A stretch of DNA of 64,000 nt from assembly GCF_900110505.1 (NCBI RefSeq), contig NZ_FODZ01000004.1, positions 185,314 to 249,313 on the forward strand, written 5' to 3'. A model generated the notes under the pieces. That model was not told where the DNA came from and made no database searches. It was given only the letters and a program-made list of their open reading frames with translations. The position numbers were made by a program, and so were the translations under genes. Shown piece by piece: positions 53,927 through 61,574 of the stretch. The DNA is from Luteibacter sp. UNC138MFCol5.1 (GTDB lineage: Bacteria; Pseudomonadota; Gammaproteobacteria; Xanthomonadales; Rhodanobacteraceae). Every line of letters starts with the position of its first letter. Within the stretch, counting starts at the first letter, position 1.

Positions 53927-55066
53927 ATGCGACCCATGGCTCACCCGAAGGCACGGTGGATGAAAGTTCGGCTCGGCACGGCGGAGATCGGTCTCGGACG
54001 GTACATGGGCCTGTGGACGGCGATCGCGGTGGTGTTCGCCTTCCAGACGTACCTTCACGCGCAGCTCGGCGGTCCGCAGTTCGACATCGCGGTTTATCTG
54101 CGCTGGTCGCTCATCAAGTGGTACACATGGGCCGCCCTCGCGCCGCTGGTGTTCCATTTGGCGGAGAAGTACCCGATCCGCGATGACATCCGGCTTCGGG
54201 GCCTCGGCATGCAGTTGCCGTTGAGCGTGGGCGTCACGCTGCTGTCCATGGTGATTGGCGCCCTGGTGTCGACGCTCTTCGAACCGAGCGGCTTCGGCGA
54301 ACAGCTCCGGCAGTTCATCCAGCATTTCGCGACCGGCTTGCTGACGTACTGGGCGCTGTTCGCCATCCGCCAGGCGATGGCGCTGCATGCGGAGAAGGTC
54401 CAGCGCGAGATCGAGGCGGGGCGTCTCGCCACCGAGCTCGCCCAGTCACGCCTCCGCGCGCTGAAATCGCAGCTGCAACCGCACTTCCTGTTCAACACTC
54501 TGCACGCGATCGCCACACTGCTGAAAGAGGACGCCCTGACCGCGGAGGACATGCTTCTGCGGCTGAGCGAACTCCTGCGCGCGTTCCTCGAGGACTACGA
54601 CGGCCAGGAAATCTCGCTGCGCAGGGAGCTCGTGTTGCTGGATCTGTACCTCGGCATCCAGCGCGTGCGCTTCAAGGATCGCCTGACGACGCGCATCTAC
54701 CTCGATCCCGACACGATCGAGTGCGCCGTTCCCAGCCTGATCCTCCAGCCGATCGTCGAGAATGCCATCCGCCACGGCATCGGCGAACGGGTCGGCGCCG
54801 ACCACATCGAGATCGAAAGTCGCCGTGACGGCGACAGCGTGCTCATCGAGGTGCGCAACCGGAACAGTGTCCTTGGCCGCCGGAAGGCACCGTCCGGCCA
54901 CGGCATCGGCCTGAGCAATACCGCGCTGCGACTGCGGGAGCTCTACGGCGACGCGGCCGAGGTCCGGCTCGACATGCTCTGGCCGGAAGGCGTCGTATGC
55001 CGGTTACGACTCCCGTGCCGCGAGGCCGCCGAGGTCGACGACGATCCGGAGTTCGTCGGCGCATGA
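53927..55066 (+). CDS. LytS-type sensor histidine kinase (second pair)
   Basis: A 379-residue kinase with four predicted TM segments in residues 20-145, then QLQPHFLFNTLHAI as the phospho-acceptor H-box, PIVENAIRHGIG as N-box and GHGIGLSNT as G-box. Starts at ATG 53927 or 53936; neither has a strong ribosome site. The 3' end overlaps the response regulator by ATGA. Divergent from the small exported gene. Sensed signal unknown. Confidence 0.9.
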   Translation: MRPMAHPKARWMKVRLGTAEIGLGRYMGLWTAIAVVFAFQTYLHAQLGGPQFDIAVYLRWSLIKWYTWAALAPLVFHLAEKYPIRDDIRLRGLGMQLPLSVGVTLLSMVIGALVSTLFEPSGFGEQLRQFIQHFATGLLTYWALFAIRQAMALHAEKVQREIEAGRLATELAQSRLRALKSQLQPHFLFNTLHAIATLLKEDALTAEDMLLRLSELLRAFLEDYDGQEISLRRELVLLDLYLGIQRVRFKDRLTTRIYLDPDTIECAVPSLILQPIVENAIRHGIGERVGADHIEIESRRDGDSVLIEVRNRNSVLGRRKAPSGHGIGLSNTALRLRELYGDAAEVRLDMLWPEGVVCRLRLPCREAAEVDDDPEFVGA

Positions 55067-55848
55067 AGATCGCCACCCTGGTCGTCGACGACGAACCGAT
55101 CGCGCGCAAGGCCGTGATTCGCCTGCTGGAGCAGGACCCCGACATCGCGATTCTCGGCGAATGCGGCGACGGCCTGTCCGCCGTGAAGGCGATCCGCGAC
55201 CAGTCACCGGATCTCGTCTTCCTCGACATCCAGATGCCGGCGATCACCGGCATCGACGTCGTCGGTACCATCGGCGCCTCGCGCATGCCGGCCACCGTAT
55301 TCGTGACCGCGTTCGAGCAGTACGCCGTGCGTGCGTTCGAGGCGAACGCGGTGGACTACCTCGTGAAGCCGTTCGGCCGCGAGCGCTTCGCGGAAACCCT
55401 GCGTCGCGCGAAGGCGCGCCTCGGCACGCGCGTCGCGACGGATGCGGGCGGCGCCGCCATCGCCCAGGTGCTGGAAGCGTTGCGACGTCGCGACGATTAC
55501 CTCGAGCGCGTGCCCGTGCGGGTGGACGAGCAGGTGACGTTCGTGGACGTGGGCGACATCGTCTGGATCAAGGCGAACCGCAACGTCGTCGAGCTGCATC
55601 TCGCCGACCGCGTGCACGAGTTGCGCGAAACCATGGCCTCGCTCGCCGGGCGACTGGATCCGAAGCAGTTCGCGCGCGTGCACCGCTCCGCGATCATCAA
55701 CGTGCGCCGCGTCCGCTCGATCCATCCGTGGTTCAACGGTCACCACGTGGTGACGATGGATACCGGGCAGAAACTTCGCATGAGCCGTTACCAGCAGGAG
55801 GCCTTCCTGCGGCTGGTGTCGACGAAAGGTGTGAAGGAAGGCGACTAG
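55063..55848 (+). CDS. LytTR-type response regulator (second pair)
   Basis: A 261-residue regulator: receiver with DDEPIARK, phospho-Asp in VFLDIQMPAITG, and FVTAFEQYAVRAFEANAVDYLVKPFG (switch Thr and Lys), followed by a LytTR domain (VDVGDIVWIKANRNVVELH, FARVHRSAIINVRRV). It shares the layout of the pair at 45874-47705. Candidate binding sites are the phased repeats at 53849. It overlaps the convergent methyltransferase by 4 bp. Confidence 0.93.
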   Translation: MKIATLVVDDEPIARKAVIRLLEQDPDIAILGECGDGLSAVKAIRDQSPDLVFLDIQMPAITGIDVVGTIGASRMPATVFVTAFEQYAVRAFEANAVDYLVKPFGRERFAETLRRAKARLGTRVATDAGGAAIAQVLEALRRRDDYLERVPVRVDEQVTFVDVGDIVWIKANRNVVELHLADRVHELRETMASLAGRLDPKQFARVHRSAIINVRRVRSIHPWFNGHHVVTMDTGQKLRMSRYQQEAFLRLVSTKGVKEGD

Positions 55849-56687
55849 CGACGGGTCGCGAACACGCCGTCGAGCGCGAGCTCCGCGCGGAACCCCGCCT
55901 TCTCCAGTCGGCGCGCGACCTCGCTGGGCACGTCGCGTCCGCTGGTGAGCTTGTTCGGGCTGCCGGTGTAATGGAACAGGCGACCACCCTTGCGCAGCAC
56001 CCGCGCCAGTTCGCCGTAGAACGCCTGCGAGTAAAGCTCGCCCGCGATGCCGAAGCGGGGCGGATCGTGCAGCAGCGCATCGAACGACGCGGCGGCGAGG
56101 CCAGCGATCGCCTCCGCGACGTCGGCGTGCTCGAGACGCAGCCGGCCACCGGCTTCCGCTGAATCTGGATCGGGCGACCAAGGGTTCAGCGTGCGCAGCC
56201 AGAGCACGTCCGCGTTCTTCTCGAACGACTGGATCTGTGCGACGCCGGCGTCGAGGCAACACGCGGCGAAGTAGCCGAGGCCTCCGCAGGTGTCGAGCAC
56301 GCGCTTGCCGCGCGGCTCCACCAGCGCCACCTTGCGGCGCGCGTCGTCCAGGGGGGATTCCTTCGACGTCGGCAGCATCTTGATGCCGTCGATTTCGAAC
56401 GTCGGCACGCCCCACGTCGTGGGGACGAGCTTGATCAGCGAGCCGGAGAAGCGCGACACGACATCGAAGCCCTCGCCGTCCCAGGCGTAGATCGAGCGGT
56501 CCTTCAGCTTACCGGGCCACGGGTAATCGACGTTTCGCCAGCGCCATGTGTCCGGTCCGAGCGATGCTTCGCCGGTCGACCTGCCCAGATCGAGGGAGCC
56601 GGTCCACGTGACGCCGCCGGCGTCGCGCGCGGCCGCCATGGCTTCGGCGACATCGCGGGTGAGCAGGGGGCCGGCATAGTGCGTCAC
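55845..56687 (-). CDS. SAM-dependent methyltransferase, COG2521-like (archaeal type)
   Basis: A 280-residue class I methyltransferase. The SAM loop is LDTCGGLGYFAACC (D132) and the catalytic/substrate motif is HDPPRFGIAGELYS (D208-P-P). GGRLFHYTGSPNK follows. This combination matches, from memory, the predicted methyltransferases first described in archaea (COG2521), a rare family in bacteria. Substrate is unknown; an RNA or a small-molecule acceptor is possible. It is convergent with the LytTR gene and lies 114 bp from a Tat-exported hydrolase on the same strand. Confidence 0.8.
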   Translation of the reverse strand: MTHYAGPLLTRDVAEAMAAARDAGGVTWTGSLDLGRSTGEASLGPDTWRWRNVDYPWPGKLKDRSIYAWDGEGFDVVSRFSGSLIKLVPTTWGVPTFEIDGIKMLPTSKESPLDDARRKVALVEPRGKRVLDTCGGLGYFAACCLDAGVAQIQSFEKNADVLWLRTLNPWSPDPDSAEAGGRLRLEHADVAEAIAGLAAASFDALLHDPPRFGIAGELYSQAFYGELARVLRKGGRLFHYTGSPNKLTSGRDVPSEVARRLEKAGFRAELALDGVFATRR

Positions 56688-56801
56688 GACAGGATCCTCG
56701 CGCCGCCACGGAGCGGCGCAAAGGACCCGATGGTACCAACTACGCGGCCTGACGCGTGAACACGTCGCCCTGGTTCCTTACCCCGACCGAAGCCGCGCTG
56801 A

Positions 56802-57857
56802 TCAGAACGCGTCGACGTCGATCACCGCCTTGGCGAACGCCTCGGGCGCTTCCTGGGGGAGGTTGTGGCCGATGCCGCCGGTGATCGTGCGGTGCTCGTA
56901 CCTGCCCGAGAAACGTTTCGCGTACTGTGACGGATCCGGGTGAGGCGCGCCATTCGCATCGCCTTCCAGGGTGATCGTCGGCACCGTGATCGTCGGCGAT
57001 GTCGCCAGCTTCGCCTCGAGGGCGTCGAACTTCGCCTCGCCCTGTGCGAGGCCGAGGCGCCAGCGATAGTTGTGGATGCTGATCGCCACGTGGTCCGGAT
57101 TGTCGAAGGCCGCCGCCGAGCGATCGAACGTCGCGTCGTCGAAGTGCCACTGCGGCGACGCGAGTTCCCAGATCAGCCGGGCGAAGTCGTGGGTGTACTT
57201 CGCATAACCGGCCTCGCCGCGCGCGGTCGCGAAGTAGTACTGATACCACCATTGCAGCTCCGCCTTCGGCGGCAGCGGGGCGACGTTGCCGGCCTGGCTG
57301 CCGATGAGGTAGCCGCTGACCGACACGAGCGCCTTGACGCGTTCGGGCCAGAGCGCCGCCACGATGTCCGCCGTGCGCGCGCCCCAGTCGTAGCCGGCGA
57401 CGATCGCCTTGTCGATCTTCAGGGCATCCATCAACGCCAGCGCGTCGGCGCCGAGCGCCGCCTGCTGCGCGTTGCGGGGCGTGTCGGGCGATAGGAACTT
57501 CGTCGCGCCGTAGCCGCGCAGATACGGAATGACGACGCGGTAGCCCCGGGCGGCGAGGATCGGTGCGACGTCGACGTAGCTGTAGATGTCATAAGGCCAT
57601 CCATGGAAGAGGATCACCACCGGGCCCTTCGCAGGACCGTCCTCGGCGTAGGCGATCTCGAGCACATCGGTCTTCACGGTCTTCATCCGCGCGAACGACG
57701 TATGCCCGCCCGTCGCCGGCGGCGGTGCCCCTTTTCGGCTCGCCGGCGCAGGTGCCGCCTGCGCCAGGTCGCCGAGGCCGAAACCGAACGAAGCGAGCGC
57801 GAGCGCCATCGCGCTGTTGCCCATGAATTGCCGCCGCCGCTTGTCGTAGGTGTCCAT
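56802..57857 (-). CDS. Tat-exported alpha/beta hydrolase (epoxide hydrolase-like)
   Basis: A 351-residue periplasmic alpha/beta hydrolase. A twin-arginine signal is visible (KRRRQFMGNSAMALALASFG). The nucleophile is Asp in GYDWGART, FHGWPY is the HGxP oxyanion motif and the catalytic His is in GIGHNLPQE; this is the epoxide hydrolase/haloacid branch. A fast periplasmic detoxifying role is plausible. It is divergent from the borosin-type methyltransferase across 205 bp. Confidence 0.9.
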   Translation of the reverse strand: MDTYDKRRRQFMGNSAMALALASFGFGLGDLAQAAPAPASRKGAPPPATGGHTSFARMKTVKTDVLEIAYAEDGPAKGPVVILFHGWPYDIYSYVDVAPILAARGYRVVIPYLRGYGATKFLSPDTPRNAQQAALGADALALMDALKIDKAIVAGYDWGARTADIVAALWPERVKALVSVSGYLIGSQAGNVAPLPPKAELQWWYQYYFATARGEAGYAKYTHDFARLIWELASPQWHFDDATFDRSAAAFDNPDHVAISIHNYRWRLGLAQGEAKFDALEAKLATSPTITVPTITLEGDANGAPHPDPSQYAKRFSGRYEHRTITGGIGHNLPQEAPEAFAKAVIDVDAF

Positions 57858-57960
57858 CGTCTCTCTCCGGGATCGTTGACGTGCGCGCCGGATGGCGCCT
57901 CGGTGACCACTCTAGGCCCCGGTTTTGTCGGGAAATTGCACGTGCTTCCGCCCTATTGAA

Positions 57961-58000
57961 ACGTTCTGTAACCTCCACCGGCGCCGATACGTTCGGTTAC
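57961..58000. promoter_or_regulatory. 28-bp-spaced direct repeats upstream of the borosin-type gene
   Basis: ACGTTCTGTAAC (57961-57972) and ACGTTCGGTTAC (57989-58000) are 10/12 identical direct repeats in the 205-bp divergent region. The second runs into TACAAAT, a -10-like stretch for the methyltransferase. Possible regulatory site; binder unknown. Confidence 0.45.
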
Positions 58001-58062
58001 AAATCGGCCCCGACAGGGTGGTCCATCACGTCCCGGGACCAGGGATGCCCTAAGATCGGCCC

Positions 58063-58896
58063 ATGAACGAGGGGGCATCGGACATCACGAATCCGCCGAG
58101 GCGCGGCCGCCTGGCATGCGTGGGCATGGGCATGACGCTCGGCTCGCACCTGACGCCGCTCGCGCGCAGCCACATCGCGCAGGCCGATGTCGTGTTCGCA
58201 GGGCTGTCGGACGCGATCGTCGAGGCCTGGCTGCGGGAGATGCATCCCGACGTGCGCAGCCTCCAGCCGTACTACCGCGAGGGGAAGTCGCGCATGCGCA
58301 CCTATCGGGAGTGGGTCGACGTGATGATGACCGAGGTCAGGGCGGGCAGGCGGGTCTGCGGCGTCTTCTACGGGCATCCCGGCATCTTCGCTTGGTCGCC
58401 GCACAAGGTCGTCGAAACGGCGCGCGCCGAAGGCTTCGAGGCGCACATGGAGCCCGGCATCTCGGCCGAGGATTGCCTCTACGCGGACTGCGGCATCGAT
58501 CCGGGACGCTTCGGCTGCCAGCACATCGAGGCCAGCCAGCTCGTCCTCTACGAACGGCGCATCGACACCGGCGGCTATCTCGTGCTCTGGCAGGTCGGCG
58601 TGGTCGGCGACCGCTCGCTCGGTCGCTTCGCGACCGGCATGGCCTATCGGCAGGTCCTCGTCGACGTGCTGCTGGAAGACTACCCGCCCGAGCACGAAGT
58701 CATCGTCTACCGGGCGGCCACGCTCCCGGTCGACCGGCCGCGAATCCGGCGCGCGCCGCTCGCCGACCTGGCCGCGCTGCCGCTCACCGCCGAGGAAACG
58801 GTCATCCTCCCGCCCTATCAACCGCTGCGCAGGAACCTGCGCGTGGCCGCCAGGCTCGCCGCGATCGACGCGGCCGATCCCGCCGCCTCTTCGTAA
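58063..58896 (+). CDS. Split-borosin-type peptide-backbone alpha-N-methyltransferase (SonM/OphMA-like)
   Basis: A 277-residue protein of the tetrapyrrole-methylase fold that matches, from memory, SonM of Shewanella oneidensis and the catalytic domain of fungal OphMA, which methylate backbone amides of RiPP precursors. Landmarks: ACVGMGMTLG near residue 18-27, the active-site string PYYREGKSRMRTY with Tyr70, Tyr71, Arg77 and Tyr81 at the OphMA Tyr66/Arg72/Tyr76 positions, VFYGHPGIFA (101-110), MEPGISAEDCLYAD (129-142), and a C-terminus ending as SonM does without a fused core. It therefore looks like the enzyme half of a split borosin. No precursor with a borosin-binding domain was found nearby. 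Start has a weak ribosome site. Confidence 0.88.
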   Translation: MNEGASDITNPPRRGRLACVGMGMTLGSHLTPLARSHIAQADVVFAGLSDAIVEAWLREMHPDVRSLQPYYREGKSRMRTYREWVDVMMTEVRAGRRVCGVFYGHPGIFAWSPHKVVETARAEGFEAHMEPGISAEDCLYADCGIDPGRFGCQHIEASQLVLYERRIDTGGYLVLWQVGVVGDRSLGRFATGMAYRQVLVDVLLEDYPPEHEVIVYRAATLPVDRPRIRRAPLADLAALPLTAEETVILPPYQPLRRNLRVAARLAAIDAADPAASS

Positions 58897-58904
58897 AGCC
58901 ACGG

Positions 58905-58991
58905 ATGCATCGGCCGTTAACGAATGCAGGAGCATGGTCGCGTGCCATGACCGGGAAGGCAGGGGACTTCATGTGGAAAAGGACGGATTGA
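58905..58991 (+). CDS. 28-codon ORF between methyltransferase and GGDEF gene
   Basis: An ATG-TGA ORF (28 residues, MHRPLTNAGAWSRAMTGKAG then DFMWKRTD) lies 8 bp after the methyltransferase stop and ends 4 bp before the GGDEF GTG. It has no borosin-binding domain and only a weak upstream ribosome site, so it is a long shot as a precursor; it may be a leader peptide coupling expression of the GGDEF gene, or not be expressed. Recorded because of its position. Confidence 0.3.
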   Translation: MHRPLTNAGAWSRAMTGKAGDFMWKRTD

Positions 58992-58995
58992 GCCG

Positions 58996-60759
58996 GTGAG
59001 GCGCTGGCTCGCCATCGCGCTGCTCGCCCTGTGTGGCATGCCGTCGCCGGCCGGCTTCGCCGCGGCGGCCGATAGCGTGTCGGCCATGTTCGCGCACGTC
59101 GAACCGCTCCGTTTCTCCGACCATCCCCGCTTCGTCGAAGGTCTCGCCCGGCTACGCGCCATGAAGGCATCGATGACACCCGCCGAGCGCTGGCATCTTC
59201 GCTACCTGGAAGCGTGGGAAGACACCTTCACGGGGAATTACGCGCACGCACAGGACGAGCTTCGGACAGTGGCGGCCGATTCCGGCGACCCCGTGCTCGC
59301 GACGAAATCGAACGCGCTGTTGCTGAGCAACCTGGCCGCGAACCGACAGTACGGCGACGCCTTCGCCCTGGCCAACCGGCTCGTGCCGACGCTGCCGACG
59401 GTGAAAGATCCGGATGCCCGCTGGGCGTTGCTGTTCAACCTGTCGCAGATGTTCGTCCTGGCGGAACAGACGGACCTCGCGCTGCGCTACGCGGGCATGC
59501 TGGAGCCGGGAACGTCGCCGCAGCGCCATTGCGCGGTTCTCGGCCTGCGCATCGCGGCGCTCAGCAAGCGCAGCCTCGCGCTGCCGTCGTCGAACCCCGC
59601 CATCGGCGAGGCGATCGACGCCTGCGTCGCGGCCGATGTCGTCGTCACGGCGAACATGGTCCACCTCGTGCGGGTGGACCGCCTGCTCGACGAAGGTCGT
59701 CCCGACGACGCGATCGTGGATCTCGACGGAATCGACGAAAGCGTGCGGACGATCGGTTACAACCCCCACCTCGTCGCCACGGCGGAACAGCGCGCTCGCG
59801 CCCTCGAGGCCCTGGGGCGATCGGGCGACGCACGTCGCGCGGCCCTGGCCGGTCTGGCCCACACGCGACCCGGCGACGTCAGCGAATGGCTGAAGGAGCT
59901 CTACGGCGTCCTCTACCGCGTGGAGAAGGCGCGGGGCAACAACGCCGCCGCGCTGCGCTACTTCGAAGCGTACGCGGCGCAGGACAAGGGATACCTCAAC
60001 GACATCACGGCGCGCAACCTGGCGTTCGAGCTGAGCACGCAGCACGCGGTGTTGCAGAAGCTCGAGACCGAACGCCTCGTCAAGGCGAACAACATCCTTC
60101 TGTTGCAGAAGGAACTCGAGACCAGCGCGGTAGCGAAGAGCCGGCTCTTCATCCTGCTCCTGTTGTGCGTGGTCGGCTCGGTGGTGCTGTGGCTCTTCCG
60201 CCTGAAGCGGTCGCAGATGCGCTTCCGGAAGCTCTCGCAGCACGACGGCCTCACGGGCGTCTACAACCGCCAGCATTTCATGAGCGAAGCGGCACGGCTC
60301 CTGCCGGCGCTGCAGCGACGACGGGCACCCGCGTGCCTCGTCTTCATCGACCTGGATCACTTCAAGCAGATCAACGACACGCACGGACACGCGATCGGCG
60401 ACGCGGTGTTGCGGCGGGCCGCGGCGCTCTGCCGTGGGCAACTCGGTCCGCACGACCTGTTCGGCCGGCTGGGGGGCGAGGAATTCGCCGTGCTGTTCGT
60501 GGACCGCGGCCGGGAGGGCGGCATAGCCGCCGCCGAGGCGATGCGCGCCTGCATGGAGGCATCACCCGTGATCGAGGACGGACACATCGTCACGTATGCC
60601 TGCAGCGCGGGACTCGCCGCCACCGACAGCTCGGGCTACGACCTCCAGGCTCTGTGCCGCGACGCGGATAAGGCGCTCTACCGCGCCAAACGAGCCGGTC
60701 GCAACCGCGTGAACGCCGACGTCCGCGACGACCGTCCACTCACGATGAGGAGCGGTTGA
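58996..60759 (+). CDS. TPR-repeat, membrane-anchored diguanylate cyclase (GGDEF)
   Basis: A 587-residue signalling protein. It starts with a signal peptide (MRRWLAIALLALCGMPSPAG), continues with a long all-helical TPR-like sensor (about 30-380), one TM (LFILLLLCVVGSVVLWLF) and a C-terminal GGDEF domain with LGGEEFAV near residue 493-500, the form that makes cyclic-di-GMP. HDGLTGVYNRQHF precedes it. The start is GTG at 58996, with AAAAGGA about 11 nt upstream; the signal supports it. No EAL domain is attached. Confidence 0.9.
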   Translation: MRRWLAIALLALCGMPSPAGFAAAADSVSAMFAHVEPLRFSDHPRFVEGLARLRAMKASMTPAERWHLRYLEAWEDTFTGNYAHAQDELRTVAADSGDPVLATKSNALLLSNLAANRQYGDAFALANRLVPTLPTVKDPDARWALLFNLSQMFVLAEQTDLALRYAGMLEPGTSPQRHCAVLGLRIAALSKRSLALPSSNPAIGEAIDACVAADVVVTANMVHLVRVDRLLDEGRPDDAIVDLDGIDESVRTIGYNPHLVATAEQRARALEALGRSGDARRAALAGLAHTRPGDVSEWLKELYGVLYRVEKARGNNAAALRYFEAYAAQDKGYLNDITARNLAFELSTQHAVLQKLETERLVKANNILLLQKELETSAVAKSRLFILLLLCVVGSVVLWLFRLKRSQMRFRKLSQHDGLTGVYNRQHFMSEAARLLPALQRRRAPACLVFIDLDHFKQINDTHGHAIGDAVLRRAAALCRGQLGPHDLFGRLGGEEFAVLFVDRGREGGIAAAEAMRACMEASPVIEDGHIVTYACSAGLAATDSSGYDLQALCRDADKALYRAKRAGRNRVNADVRDDRPLTMRSG

Positions 60760-60793
60760 GTGGCGCGGCTGCCAGATCGCGACGCTGAAGCGC

Positions 60794-61513
60794 CTACCAG
60801 GCGAAGCTCGTGAGCCAGGTACGCTCGTCCAGCGGCGTCCACGACAGCGTGACGCGTCGCCCCACGTCGAAGCGCGCCGAAAGCGGCGCGGCGACTTCCG
60901 CCTCGATGACCCGCGCCTCCGGCGACAACGCGAGGATACGTAGGGCCGCGAAATCGAAGAAGCGCCCCACCGACGCGGCGGTCGCTTTGTAGAAACTCTC
61001 CTTGGCCGAGAAGGCGAGGGTGAGGACGACTGGCCAGCCCAGGCTCGCGGCCGCGCGAGCCAGGGAATCGCGCTCCCCGCGGTCAATGACCAGCTCGCGC
61101 ACGGATTCCAGAACGGCAGGCGCGATCTGCCGCTCGATGTCGATGCCGATGCCGGAGAGATCGCCGCCGGCACGGACCGCGACCGCCACCGCGAGATCGT
61201 CGGTATGCGACAAGCTGCCGAGAAAGCCCCGCGGCCACGCCGGAGCCCGGTCCGGCGCGATCGCGATATCGGTGGCGTCGCTGCCGGCGGCCTTCAAGGC
61301 AGCGAGCGCCACGCGGCGGCCGGCGATGTATTCGGCCTGACGCTTCGGCACGCTGCGTGTAATGGATGGGGGAGGCGTGACACCATGCCTTAGGAAGTCG
61401 GACGGATCGAAGGCATCGGTGTCGAAGGCGAGCGCGAACGCATCCGGTAGCGCGGGGCGCCCTTCACCGAGAGGGATCCTTCGCCATGCACCGCCGTTGT
61501 CGGTTTCAGCCAT
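60794..61513 (-). CDS. 4'-Phosphopantetheinyl transferase (Sfp/EntD type)
   Basis: A 239-residue PPTase that arms carrier proteins of siderophore or polyketide pathways. Motifs: LGSLSHTDDLAVAVAV, GIGIDIERQ (magnesium-binding D-x-E) and LAFSAKESFYKA. EntD-like length and position point to siderophore biosynthesis, but no synthetase is in the window. It starts 62 bp after the TonB receptor on the same strand and is likely in its operon. Convergent with the GGDEF gene. Confidence 0.92.
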   Translation of the reverse strand: MAETDNGGAWRRIPLGEGRPALPDAFALAFDTDAFDPSDFLRHGVTPPPSITRSVPKRQAEYIAGRRVALAALKAAGSDATDIAIAPDRAPAWPRGFLGSLSHTDDLAVAVAVRAGGDLSGIGIDIERQIAPAVLESVRELVIDRGERDSLARAAASLGWPVVLTLAFSAKESFYKATAASVGRFFDFAALRILALSPEARVIEAEVAAPLSARFDVGRRVTLSWTPLDERTWLTSFAW

Positions 61514-61574
61514 CGACGCACCCCTGCGAGACGAAACGGAGAATAGCGCCTTCCATCGTCCCTGAGACGCTCAT

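Noticed and set aside
57881..58066. 61-codon ORF overlapping the methyltransferase start by ATGA
   Set aside because: Its GTG start has no ribosome site, it covers the promoter and repeats, and the composition is not like a borosin precursor.
58116..58991. 291-codon reading in another frame ending in the 28-codon ORF
   Set aside because: Mostly a shadow of the methyltransferase; only the terminal 28 codons lie outside it.
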